DNA of 64,000 nucleotides from Amoebidium appalachense (Eukaryota; Ichthyosporea): NCBI GenBank assembly GCA_963693365.1, contig CAVNZM010000018.1, positions 558,001 to 622,000 of the forward strand, read 5' to 3'. Shown piece by piece: positions 28,932 to 64,000 of this stretch (position 1 is its first letter; each line of letters starts with the position of its first letter). The notes under the pieces were generated by a model. It saw only the letters and a program-made list of their open reading frames with translations, ran no database searches and was not told where the DNA came from. The position numbers and the translations under genes were made by a program.

Positions 28932-28963
<32 letters not shown>

Positions 28964-30350
28964 GGGGAAAAGGAGGGAACGGGGTGAGTGGTGGGGGAGT
29001 AAACCGGAATAGTTGGTGTTCCAAAGCATGTAGTGTGTCGGAGAGAAGGGAGGGATTGTGAAGGAAAGGAGGAATGTAGACTTCAACAACAATAAAGTAG
29101 GGAAGGGATGGGGAGGCAGTAAGATGGGGAGGCAACACGTGCTGATTGTTCATACACAACCCCATGAAGTAAATGAGCAGCCACATGTTTCTGTTTTGGA
29201 TTGTATGACTCCGCCAAATCACCTACAGAAAATGGAAGGTGGTAAAGACAGATGGTGGGAAAGGGAGGGCAGGGTGGCTGGTGGTGGTGGTGGTGGGGGG
29301 GGGGGGGGGGGAGGGGGAGAGGCAGGCGGGAAGAAAGGAAGCCCCGAGGGGGGGGAGGGGGGGGGGGGGGGGAGGAGGGAGAGGAGGGAGGGGGGAGAGG
29401 GGAAGAGAAAAAACGGGGTTGAAAGAGGGTACACCATATTGAAAAAGTTCCAATGGGGTAAGAGCTGTATAGTGGCAGCAAGGTGGAAGGGTAGGGTAGA
29501 GAGGGAGAGAGTGTGTAAAGTCGGGAGGGAGCGCTGGGAACTTGACATGAAAACCAGCGGCGAAGGCTACCAAAGAAAAAAGTATTATGCACCGGTGCAA
29601 ATGATAAACAACTATACCCAATACCTCTGATCCCACATAACAAATTAAAAGGCTTGCTTGCACAGGCAAAAAAAAAGAAAGGAGGAAAGGTTGGGAGAGA
29701 GAAGAGGTGTGAGAGCATACCTGTGAAAGGAAATCGTCCTGTTCTAACAAAGGTGTCCCCCTAGTTCCAGCCCTTGTGTCAAACAAGCGCAACCACACTC
29801 TACACAAAACGCTATTCAGACCTCTCTAGATGAAGACTCGCATACACCTATATACACCGCTAACACTACTACAAATCGCTCTCCAAACGAAGGCTGTGTC
29901 TTTGCAAAACATGATGACGTAGACACCAAGGGGCTCACCTTACGTAAGCAACGTGCTATTTCGGTCGGCGCATTGAGTGAAAGTTCGACAGAATTTCAAA
30001 AGCCCAATTTAGACCGAAGAAGGTAGGGGTTTATGTGACATTGTGAAATTGCGGTTGCCATTGTCCTCTCTGAATCAGGATTACTCAACTGGCGGGAAAA
30101 AGCAGAGTTGGATTTTTTTTTTATTGAGTTTTTTTTTTTTTTTTTTATGGGTTCGCCCGCATCTTCAATAATTCAAACGTAGATGTTGTAAGAAACAAAA
30201 GTATATAGCAAGCAACCAACACACCACAACACAAATCTACCATAACCATCAGCTGGTCGGACCTTTCTCTCGCCTCCCTCCCTTCCACCCCCTCCCGTTG
30301 TGTGTCTTCAGTTCTCCTCCCTCCCTCTCTCTCTCTCCATCACCACCAAC
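28850..30350. other. Divergent intergenic region between PSMB5 and COPS4
   Basis: G-rich tracts fill 28900-29400. From about 29710 to 30300 the sequence is of ordinary complexity, with a T-run at 30131-30146. This is the likely shared upstream region of two head-to-head genes. No TATA box was seen beside either start. The plus-strand gene is preceded by a pyrimidine-rich stretch at 30262-30340. Confidence 0.6.
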
Positions 30351-54922
<24,572 letters not shown>

Positions 54923-55644
54923 CCTACCTCTTTATTTAGGCCCACTAGCCCCTCACTAACTGATAAAACATATGCATCTACTGTTACGCGTTTCGGTTAT
55001 CGGTCACACGCGTTAGTGATGTTTTCCTAGTTTTGGCGGTGACCCTTTTCCTTTGAGCATGGCCTTCCCAAGTCCTGGCGCACACTTTGGCCGTTATAAA
55101 GTAGAAGCACTTTCGTTATGATGGTATAATTTTGGTGCTTCCACCGTTATTAGCTTCAATGTAACATAAGTAAGGAACATAGGGGCCGGAAATCGTCTAA
55201 AACAGCAAAGTTTGCCACCTGGGGCCGGCTGTGCAAACCTGAATGCATTTGCCCCTCCTCTTGCCGTTTGGCGCGCGCCGCCAGCTGAGCTTGAACGTTG
55301 GTGTTGATTCTCATCCAAGTTTTTTTCCTTTATTAACCTAAAGCTTTTGAAAATAAATACAAATAATAACAAAAAGTGGGTATGCTTTTTTTGTCGTCCT
55401 TTAGCCATATGCCATAGGTATACTGTATAATAGGTTCGAGAGGTCCAGGCAAGCATCGGTTGCAGACAACTTTGCACGCCTCTTCAACCTGATATGATTG
55501 GCTGTACTACATAAAATAACCATATATGGTAGGTGGTGGCCGATCGCGGGCCCCTGCGGCTGTGCCTTTCTTCAACAAAGCCCCTGTAAAGTCTACATTG
55601 TAAACATAAGACTTTGTTTTATCCTCCCTCTGTATGCTACATAT

Positions 55645-55767
55645 TTATCGTTTCCGTTTTCCAAGGCGAGGTTTATGTGGCCCCAGATGGGCATGGAACT
55701 GGATGCTGACTGGCACAGCTGGGGCCATCCGCTCAGCGGCCGCGTACTGGGCCGCTGGCGGCTGCAT
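55645..55767 (-). CDS. Possible 40-residue small ORF, unrecognised
   Basis: ATG at 55767 to TAA at 55645. The product is Ala/Pro-rich with a basic end (KPRLGKRKR), in a locally GC-rich, non-repetitive stretch. E2F-like and CRE-like sites lie 50-125 bp upstream on the same strand. The opposite strand is also open here, so coding is unproven. Confidence 0.3.
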   Translation of the reverse strand: MQPPAAQYAAAERMAPAVPVSIQFHAHLGPHKPRLGKRKR

Positions 55768-55821
55768 TCCGGATGATATGAAAGTAATTGTTTTCTAAAG
55801 CTTTGTTTGGCCGTTTTCCCA

Positions 55822-55890
55822 TTCGCGCCATTTTTTCGGCGGGTGTCGAATGATTGAATTCGCGTTTCGCGCCAATATTTCATGACGTCA
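55822..55890 (-). promoter_or_regulatory. E2F-like sites and CRE core
   Basis: Within 70 bp lie TTCGCGCCA (55822-55830), TTTCGCGCCAAT (about 55865-55876) and TGACGTCA (55883-55890). The first two resemble E2F sites; the second merges with a CCAAT box. It looks like a compact TATA-less promoter. Direction is assigned only because of the small ORF downstream on the minus strand. Confidence 0.4.
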
Positions 55891-55962
55891 TCGTCATCTT
55901 CTTGCATATTTGTACTGCCGTGCGCGCACACACACACACGCAAGCGCACACCCACGCAGGCG

Positions 55963-55963
<1 letters not shown>

Positions 55964-56050
<87 letters not shown>

Positions 56051-56064
56051 GCACACGCACACGC

Positions 56065-56156
<92 letters not shown>
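55964..56156. repeat. (CA)n compound microsatellite
   Basis: About 190 bp with GCACAC interruptions near 56050-56072. Confidence 0.95.
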
Positions 56157-56159
<3 letters not shown>

Positions 56160-56694
56160 CTAGCCTGAGAATAGTGATAGGAGTGAACACGTTTGTACTA
56201 TCTTTGTACATAGGGGGAGGAAGGGAGGGGGACGCCTGCTGCGCCCCTCGCTGTGTGTAGACCATGCTGGATAACGCAGTAGGCTACACACATGCGCCGG
56301 GCCTGGTGCCCCTCCGAAATACCCAAATATACACCATCTATACCTTAAAAAAAAAAAATTCCAAACACCGATTGCGGTTACACATTACTTCTTTAATGTG
56401 TGTACATGTAAACCAGCGATCGTCATTTTTGTACTTCGTGTTTTCAACACCCATTGGTTGTCCATCATTCACTCTTAGGCCAGTGAGGGGGCCGTTAACA
56501 GTTTCCGAAACGGGTTCAGATCAGTTCGGCACACACTGATGTGCACAAACCTCCCTGCCAGCCGGTGCCGGGCTGTCGTTTTTTTTTTTTTTGTTGTTGT
56601 TGGAGGGGGGAGGGGGGGGGGGGGGTGGGGGGGGGGGGGGGGGGGGGGGACCGAGGCTCTATGTGGGGGGGGGGGGGGGGGGGGAGTTTGTGTC

Positions 56695-56730
<36 letters not shown>

Positions 56731-56818
56731 GGGGGGGGTGCGCGTCACGGTGTGTGCGTGTGTGTGCATGTGTGTGCGTGTGTGTGCGTGTGTGTGCGTG
56801 TGTGTGTGTGTGTGTATG

Positions 56819-56873
<55 letters not shown>

Positions 56874-56932
56874 GTGTGTGTGCCTGTCTCGGTTTGTGTG
56901 TTGGGGGGGAGGGGGGGGGGGGAGCCTCGGGT

Positions 56933-56970
<38 letters not shown>

Positions 56971-57014
56971 AAGTTTGACGATTTGACACTACACAGAAAC
57001 TTTGAACAATATAC

Positions 57015-57089
57015 CCCGCCCCCAATTAAATTCCCTTGCATTCTTTTCTTTTTGAGGTTCAATTCCTCACTCGAGGACGCTCGAGAGCT
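57015..57089 (-). CDS. Candidate exon of an unrecognised gene
   Basis: Acceptor CTCTGCAG before 57089 and donor GTATAT after 57015; 75 nt, 25 codons, Ser-rich then Lys-rich ([16 protein letters not shown]). Phase 0 at both ends matches the candidate exon at 57704-57621. A possible terminal piece at 56554-56475 does not match in phase unless a different short frame is used. Confidence 0.4.
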
Positions 57090-57620
57090 CTGCAGAGCCT
57101 TTACATGTACAGCTAATGTTCTCTAATGATACCGGAGAACTGAATTATCATAGAAAAATTCAGCAAATTGTCAGGCTTTACGTGATGCACACACCATACA
57201 GTGTACATACCGGAACACACAACCTGTCTTTTCCCAACACTCTCCGTCCCTCTTTCGAATTCCCTCACGGTCCCTCCCTCTATTTTTATATCTTCCTTCC
57301 ACCCTTCTTCCTCCCCTGTCCATCTCTCCCTTCCTTCCTCCTATTACAGCCAATCAACAGCTATAAGTTCTGCCAACTTGGAAGGATCGTTTGTTTTGTT
57401 TCCGTTTTCAAATTACCTAGATATGCATGGCGCTGAATCCCCCCCCCCCCCCCCCCCCCCCCAGCAAACCAACAATTGCAACCACTACCCACCCAATCAC
57501 CATCATTCCCCACCCTACGTACCGTACTAATCTCTTCCCACCTATACCCCCCCCCCCCCCCCCCCCCGGGGTTCCTGCCCCGTTCCAGCAACGGGTAAAT
57601 TTCCAGATATTTAGACTTAC

Positions 57621-57704
57621 CCCCCCCCTGGTACACTCTGCCCACTTTTTAATGTTTGCCTGACTCCGGACGTCTTCCCTTTCTTGTGGAGATGACCGGG
57701 ACAC
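57621..57704 (-). CDS. Candidate exon of an unrecognised gene
   Basis: Acceptor TTTCAG before 57704 and consensus donor GTAAGT after 57621; 84 nt, 28 codons of non-repetitive hydrophilic sequence (SSPQEREDVRSQANIKKWAE). The last codons run into G8, so the exact end is uncertain. The family is not recognised. Confidence 0.45.
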
Positions 57705-57726
57705 CTGAAATGGTGGCGGTGGTGGT

Positions 57727-57782
<56 letters not shown>

Positions 57783-58425
57783 GGGGGTGGGGGCACACAT
57801 TGCAGATTTTGGGGAGAATCAAGCTTAAGAGAGGGTTTCTACTATTCAGTGGCCATCACAGTATGCGTTTTTCGCAATATATAGGCCAACTTTCAAAGTT
57901 TGATTCGGATGCAGAACAATTGAGGCACAAGCGAGACTGAATGTGGGCAGTTACATGCACCGAGGGTCTAGAAGGAAACGCTAGGATGAGCTACTTAGTA
58001 TACGTGGGAGAAAGAAGGAGCTCGGGGAAGAGTAGAGATGTGGTTTGTGTGCCACCGTTTCCAAAACATATCCCTATTACACATACTGACAGTGATGACG
58101 TGTCACGTTCATGATACCTTTATTGTTGATTATAGTTGAAGCAACTTTTCGGTGTCTAAAAAAACTTTACTAACTTATTGTTTGGCAGCTTACAAGTCTT
58201 AGCTAATCTCGCACCACCGTGATACCACACTGGCCGGGTGCCCAATGGATCACTGACAAATATCACAGTGTTTACATTACATTACTACCGAGTAATAATA
58301 CATAAGCGAACGGTTGACACGTATTAAATAAAAAGTGCAAAGCGGCTCCCCGCCATCGATATCAGTTACTTACGTACTACACGTGCACATGTACATGTAA
58401 ACACATTGCATTATGAAACATGAAA

Positions 58426-59136
58426 TCACTTCTGACAGCAATAATCACTGCAGCACGCTCCATCCGAGCCCTGCCAGAGCTTACACGCCTTTGTAGACCG
58501 TTTCTTCTTCCCACAATCCACACTCAGGCAAGACGCCTGCGAGCCTGGATTGTAGCAGCACGTCTTCGTGTCACACGCAAGCTTGGTGTTCCACGTGGCT
58601 CCATACTTGCAGCGCATACCTCCGCAGGTCTTGGGGTCGGGTTTGTAACCATTTGTACACGCGACCTGAGCGTCGTTACAGGGGATAAGGCTGTTCACCA
58701 GGTTCACGAACCCGGGCGGTGGGTAAGGTACTTTTTTGAGGACCAAGTTAATGTTCTTGCCGAGAGAGGTATATGCCACACATCCCCCAACGGTGTTGGC
58801 GTAGTAAATGCTGGTACCGGCCGCGGGCACTGTGCATTTATCATCGAGCCATATGTGGGTGTCGTAATTTATTGAACCAATCGTTGATTCAGGTACGTAT
58901 ACCTGAGGGAACGTCATGTAGTGCTTGTTCCCCTTGTAGATTTTAGACAGGGCAAAACAAGCATTTGACGCAATGGTCACACACTGCCCCACCGGCGCGA
59001 ACTGACCCCCGGGGCAATCGCAAACAAGTCTGTCTTGCTGATACACTTGCGGCAACTGTGCTGCTGTGAAGCCAGCCCAGCAGCTCAAGGCGGCCAGGAG
59101 CGTGCCCAGCTCAAACACGTTCTTGAGAATTGTCAT
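58426..59136 (-). CDS. Secreted cysteine-rich protein, intronless, family unknown
   Basis: A single ORF of 236 residues, with no stop or intron, in a neighbourhood where every other gene is split. Residues 1-26 are a signal peptide (hydrophobic core GTLLAALSCWAGFTAA). The mature part has many cysteines, including CDCPGG, CNDAQVACTNG and KTCCYNPG. A basic stretch, GKKKR, near residue 213 separates a 23-residue tail with the pattern C-x9-CC-x3-CC, like small disulphide-rich peptides released from precursors. No transmembrane segment or Asn-glycosylation sequon was noticed. No function is assigned. A TATA box lies about 70 bp upstream of the ATG. A downstream AATAAA (minus strand, 58119-58124) may be its poly(A) signal. 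Confidence 0.85.
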   Translation of the reverse strand: MTILKNVFELGTLLAALSCWAGFTAAQLPQVYQQDRLVCDCPGGQFAPVGQCVTIASNACFALSKIYKGNKHYMTFPQVYVPESTIGSINYDTHIWLDDKCTVPAAGTSIYYANTVGGCVAYTSLGKNINLVLKKVPYPPPGFVNLVNSLIPCNDAQVACTNGYKPDPKTCGGMRCKYGATWNTKLACDTKTCCYNPGSQASCLSVDCGKKKRSTKACKLWQGSDGACCSDYCCQK

Positions 59137-59203
59137 GTTGGAGAATAATGAAAGTATACGTTGCCTATAACGCTGACGTGGCTGGACTGACTGAGCTCGA
59201 AGG

Positions 59204-59212
59204 TTTTATATA
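59204..59212 (-). promoter_or_regulatory. TATA box of the secreted-protein gene
   Basis: TATATAAAA on the minus strand, 68-76 bp upstream of the ATG at 59136. It is the clearest TATA element in the window. Confidence 0.65.
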
Positions 59213-59932
59213 GTGAATTTTAATTTGGAATGTGTGTGGAATTCGGTTATATATCCTCCGGAATGCTCAGGTACTAGGTGCTCATGGCAGCGTAATCCCC
59301 TCTACAGCCGACCGTAAGTTTCCCCTGTGATCATTGCCTACAGCTCAGCTTACGTGGTTTATGCATGTACATGAATACTTAAGTAATTTTCCTTTATGCC
59401 TTATTCAGGTGCAGTCATAGTAATGATATGAGCACACCGGCCGTATGATATGAGCCGTGAGCTACCTGTGACACTCACGGTAACGTTGTCACAACGGTGT
59501 GTCATACATACGTATACGGCGCTCATAGCTCTCAGATCCGCGGCACAGCCTGCCGCACGGGGCGTCATCAGTATGTAGGAACCTAGTGGCCCGAACTGAT
59601 TTACCTATGTTGTTTTTTTTCAACTCCTCCATCTGAATTATTATGGTCACGTCTGGTCACCATTACATCAACATGTACAAACAATGTTCGAAGATCTATC
59701 TCCCCTGGAATGCATGTGGAATGCTCTTGTACCTACATATCAACCAAGTAAGATTTGGCCTGAGTATAGCTCAGCTTGCGTAATGAATATCATAATAGGC
59801 CTCCACATTAATATAGGAAGTACTATTATACCACGTGTATCTGAATGCCTGCATGTGCACGGCGTATATGCGCTCGCGATATTTTCTCGCGATATGGGTG
59901 TGCAAGCTTTATAAGTGCCGCAGAATACTCAG

Positions 59933-59968
59933 GAGCACGGCCCTCTGGTGTTCCAGAGGGCCGTGCTC
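59933..59968. repeat. Perfect 16-bp inverted repeat (hairpin, 4-nt loop)
   Basis: Arms GAGCACGGCCCTCTGG (59933-59948) and CCAGAGGGCCGTGCTC (59953-59968) flank the loop TGTT. An 8-bp direct repeat CTCAGGAG borders the outside. Confidence 0.96.
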
Positions 59969-61203
59969 AGGAGTCAGGACATAAACTTGCAAGTTCATGA
60001 TTGGTCGCCGTGTTGGGCCTGTTGGCTGTAGAAACTGGCTGTTTTTCACAAAACATAACACTTTAACTAAAATACTCTGATAGGGAATTCCAAAATAGAT
60101 ATATATTAAATTTTAAACTTGAACATTACTCACCTTCAAATTTGGAGCTAAATTTAAAACAGTGAACACAGCTACACCATGGCCAGGTACGTACTGTACA
60201 TACGTATGTACTGACCAATTGAGAAATTTAACCGGAAAGCAGCATACATAATTTTATGAACGAGCTATAAATAAACGCAAACTATATAAACAATTTTATG
60301 CTCTCGCAAGTTGATGCATGTGGACTCAAGATCTATATAGATATATGAGTACATATGTTTGTCATGATAATCACCGTGCACATGTGACATGTGCACGCGG
60401 GAGTAGGCTACGGTATCAAGCTGGCCTCACGAGTACTAAAGTGCACTGATGGGAAACTCACTGTGACCACCCTGGCCATCATGAATGGGGGCACACGTGG
60501 GGTATGTGGTGGTGCACATGGGTGAATACACAAAAGTGCAAGCCCCCGGGCCTCAAAAAAGTACCCCATCAGCCTCGTGGAACGGCGCTGTATAGCTCCC
60601 TGGTATACGTACATTGGCCCTCTGTGTATGTGATCACGGCATGACCATGATCCCTCCCTCTCTGAAAGTTTTTGCAATAGGGGAGGGGGACCGTCGGCGG
60701 GGTGGGGCCAAGGGGATCCATCTCGAGGGAGCCTCCGAGAGGAGAGGAGCGGGGGGGGGGGCCGGGGGTGGGGGGGGCTGAGAGGAGCCCGGGGGGGGGG
60801 GGGGGGGGGGGGGGGAGGGGGTCCTGTTTGCGCCAAAGACTAGCTGTTATCCAATCAAAGATCGCCAACTGGGAGGCTCAAAGTTTTACGCAAAACAACA
60901 GATCTAATCAAAGGCTGTTGCAACTTGAACAACTCGAGCTCGGATAACAATTGTACAACTTGGGGGACATGTACAGGGTCTGCCAGTGACTCCACGGAAT
61001 GATATTGTAGAGTGCGCGTAGTTTTATCAGCAAAGAGCCCATCATTTTTGTGACCATAATCAGTAAACGCTATGTTGAGCCTTTTCAGCTTTTGAACGTC
61101 ATGTAACTGTAACTGCGTGAGGTTGGTTTCCTTTTTAAACCAACACATCTCGCTATAGCACGTTCACACTCACACCCACACTTCCACCAAGCAAAGCATC
61201 ACT

Positions 61204-61281
61204 ATGGCTAGCCCCTTGGCTCGCCAGCCGGGCTTATCTCGGGGTCCGCCAACAACAACAGTGACTCCACAGCTGTTGACT
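61204..61281 (+). CDS. Candidate first exon (26 codons) of the right-hand gene
   Basis: ATG at 61204, 26 codons of Pro/Thr/Arg-rich sequence (MASPLARQPGLSRGPPTTTV...), then a good donor, GTAAGG, at 61282. Linking it to the ankyrin exon at 62999 needs at least one further exon to fix the phase; I did not find it. Confidence 0.45.
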
Positions 61282-62998
<1,717 letters not shown>

Positions 62999-63192
62999 AT
63001 ATTGACGATGTTACCTGGCTCACCAGACTGCTTCTTGAACACAACATCACACACTGCGCGGAGGCGCTCCAGTATGCTGCTGCCCTTGGCCGTATCGAGT
63101 GTTTAAGGGCCATGGAGGGGTTGGCGGCAAACCTCGGGTGTAGGGATACCCAGGGCAAGACCCTACTGCACTATGCGTGCCCTTCTAGACCG
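62999..63192 (+). CDS. Ankyrin-repeat exon, gene continues beyond window
   Basis: Acceptor AATACAG at 62992-62998, donor GTATGT at 63193. Two lead bases then 64 codons. The product shows ankyrin-type helices ([29 protein letters not shown]) and the motif [12 protein letters not shown], which is the TPLHxAA position of an ankyrin repeat with T-L-L-H. It is probably a protein-interaction domain of a larger protein. A following exon may be 63515-63570 (acceptor TTACAG, donor GTAACA), but its frame is not secure. Confidence 0.75.
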
Positions 63193-63218
63193 GTATGTGC
63201 CTCCCCCCCCCCCCCCCC

Positions 63219-63258
63219 ACACACACACACACACACGTGCACACACACACACACACAT

Positions 63259-63356
<98 letters not shown>
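63219..63356. repeat. (CA)n microsatellite after poly(C)
   Basis: C-run (63203-63218) then (CA)n with a GCGCGCGC interruption near 63261-63269. Confidence 0.94.
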
Positions 63357-63357
<1 letters not shown>

Positions 63358-63420
63358 GTTGTTGTTCTTCTTCTCTTTTGTTGCACTCTAACACATCCCC
63401 CCCCCCCCCCCCCCCCCCCG

Positions 63421-63505
63421 CCCGGCTGTGGATGACATGGGACCTTCTCGAGCATGGGCTCTGCTTTGTGGCTTCCTTTGCATTTATATTGCATTTTCTG
63501 TTTTT
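63421..63505 (+). repeat. Poly(C)-ended repeat, family A, 5' fragment A7
   Basis: GTGGATGACATGGGACC and GAGCATGGGCTCTGCTTTGT match the middle of family A. It has no poly(C) end of its own. Confidence 0.6.
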
Positions 63506-63745
63506 GCATGCATGTTACAGGTCGTTATCTCCTGTGTGTTGAGTTCCGTAATAATCGCGCCATCACTGCATATTGGGTAACACACTTAAATCCCTCACCC
63601 CTCCGCCGTCCCCTTCTGCTCTGCTTAAGTTGCATGTTTGATTGCTTACTAGGTGGGTATTGCGACGATATCTCTTTTGTCTCATCTTGTAGTCAAAAGT
63701 ATGTGCTGCAACGGTGTACTGGGAACCACACTCCACACCTTATAC

Positions 63746-63880
63746 CCCCCCCCCTGTGTAACCCCCCCCCCCCCCTTGTAACGCATCCTAACCCCCCCCC
63801 CCCCCTGTGTAACCCCCCCCCCCCCCTTGTAACGCATCCTAACCCCCCCTCCCCTGTGTAAAGTATCCTAAACCCCCCCC
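63746..63880. repeat. 50-bp minisatellite of poly(C) blocks
   Basis: The unit is C-run, TGTGTAA, C-run, TTGTAACGCATCCTAA. It occurs twice in full and a third time degraded (63746-63880). Confidence 0.9.
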
Positions 63881-64000
63881 CTCCCCCTTTCAGTCTGTCC
63901 TCTGTCTCCCCCACGTGTTCTTCTCACCTCTCTTCCTTTCTGTATAATTAATAATTGATTTACTCACTTAAATCACCCCCCCCCATCCCCAACCGACCTG

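Larger units (their letters stand above)
54923..58425. other. Spacer with scattered exon-like pieces
   Basis: It lies between the LRR-PP2C start and the secreted-protein gene. Contents: (CA)n at 55967-56155, G-runs at 56600-56690 and 56930-56970, (GT)n at 56698-56890, G-run at 57740-57786, and the small ORF, promoter-like motifs and candidate exons listed separately. 57790-58420 is of ordinary complexity but held no exon I could defend. Confidence 0.6.
59137..61203. other. Intergenic spacer
   Basis: Mostly AT-rich sequence of ordinary complexity. It contains the 16-bp hairpin at 59933-59968 and a G-rich block at 60750-60820. A 97-codon minus-strand frame at 60855-61148 is non-repetitive but matches nothing I know and shares GAGCCCATCA with the repeat families, so I do not call it a gene. 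Confidence 0.6.

Noticed and set aside
55498-55776. 92-codon plus-strand frame opposite the small ORF
   Set aside because: Unrecognised. The likely promoter motifs lie downstream of it, on the wrong side.
60855-61148. 97-codon minus-strand frame
   Set aside because: It is non-repetitive but unrecognised, lacks splice context and contains a repeat-family signature (GAGCCCATCA). It is more likely old repeat DNA.

Overview
This is nuclear DNA of an intron-rich eukaryote. All long genes are split by GT/AG introns, and the products are typical eukaryotic proteins: 20S proteasome beta5, COP9 signalosome subunit 4, a class I cyclic nucleotide phosphodiesterase, an LRR-PP2C phosphatase and a VWC-Kazal single-pass membrane protein. 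The gene set suggests an animal or a close unicellular relative (Holozoa), but I cannot name the species. Introns and spacers are saturated with poly(C)/poly(G), (CA)n/(GT)n and (CT)n tracts. Nearly all long open frames in the window are translations of these tracts, not genes.

Layout. 175-10359 (+): a PH-PDE gene entering from the left edge, 13 exons. 10360-16714: spacer made mostly of repeats. 16715-21238 (-): signal peptide-VWC-Kazal-TM receptor-like protein, 4 exons, with one apparent frameshift. 21239-22863: spacer with promoter-like palindromes. 22864-28849 (-): proteasome beta5, 8 exons. 28850-30350: divergent intergenic region. 30351-39056 (+): COP9 subunit 4, 11 exons. 39057-41607: spacer between convergent genes. 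41608-54922 (-): N-myristoyl-type LRR-PP2C phosphatase, 16 exons. 54923-58425: spacer with a few possible exons of an unrecognised minus-strand gene. 58426-59136 (-): intronless secreted cysteine-rich protein. 61204-64000 (+): probable start and one ankyrin-repeat exon of a gene running off the right edge.

Functionally, PDE (cyclic nucleotide signalling) and LRR-PP2C (dephosphorylation) are signalling enzymes. Proteasome beta5 and CSN4 both belong to the ubiquitin/cullin-RING degradation system and lie head to head about 1.5 kb apart. I see no operon-like or cluster logic beyond that pair.

The most unusual content is non-coding. Two related interspersed repeat families end in long poly(C). 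Composite tracts have a fixed polarity (C-run, then A-run or CA-run). (GT)n and (CA)n arrays sit directly on splice junctions. A 40-bp element occurs twice without change, and part of a phosphatase exon with its donor site is duplicated inside an intron.
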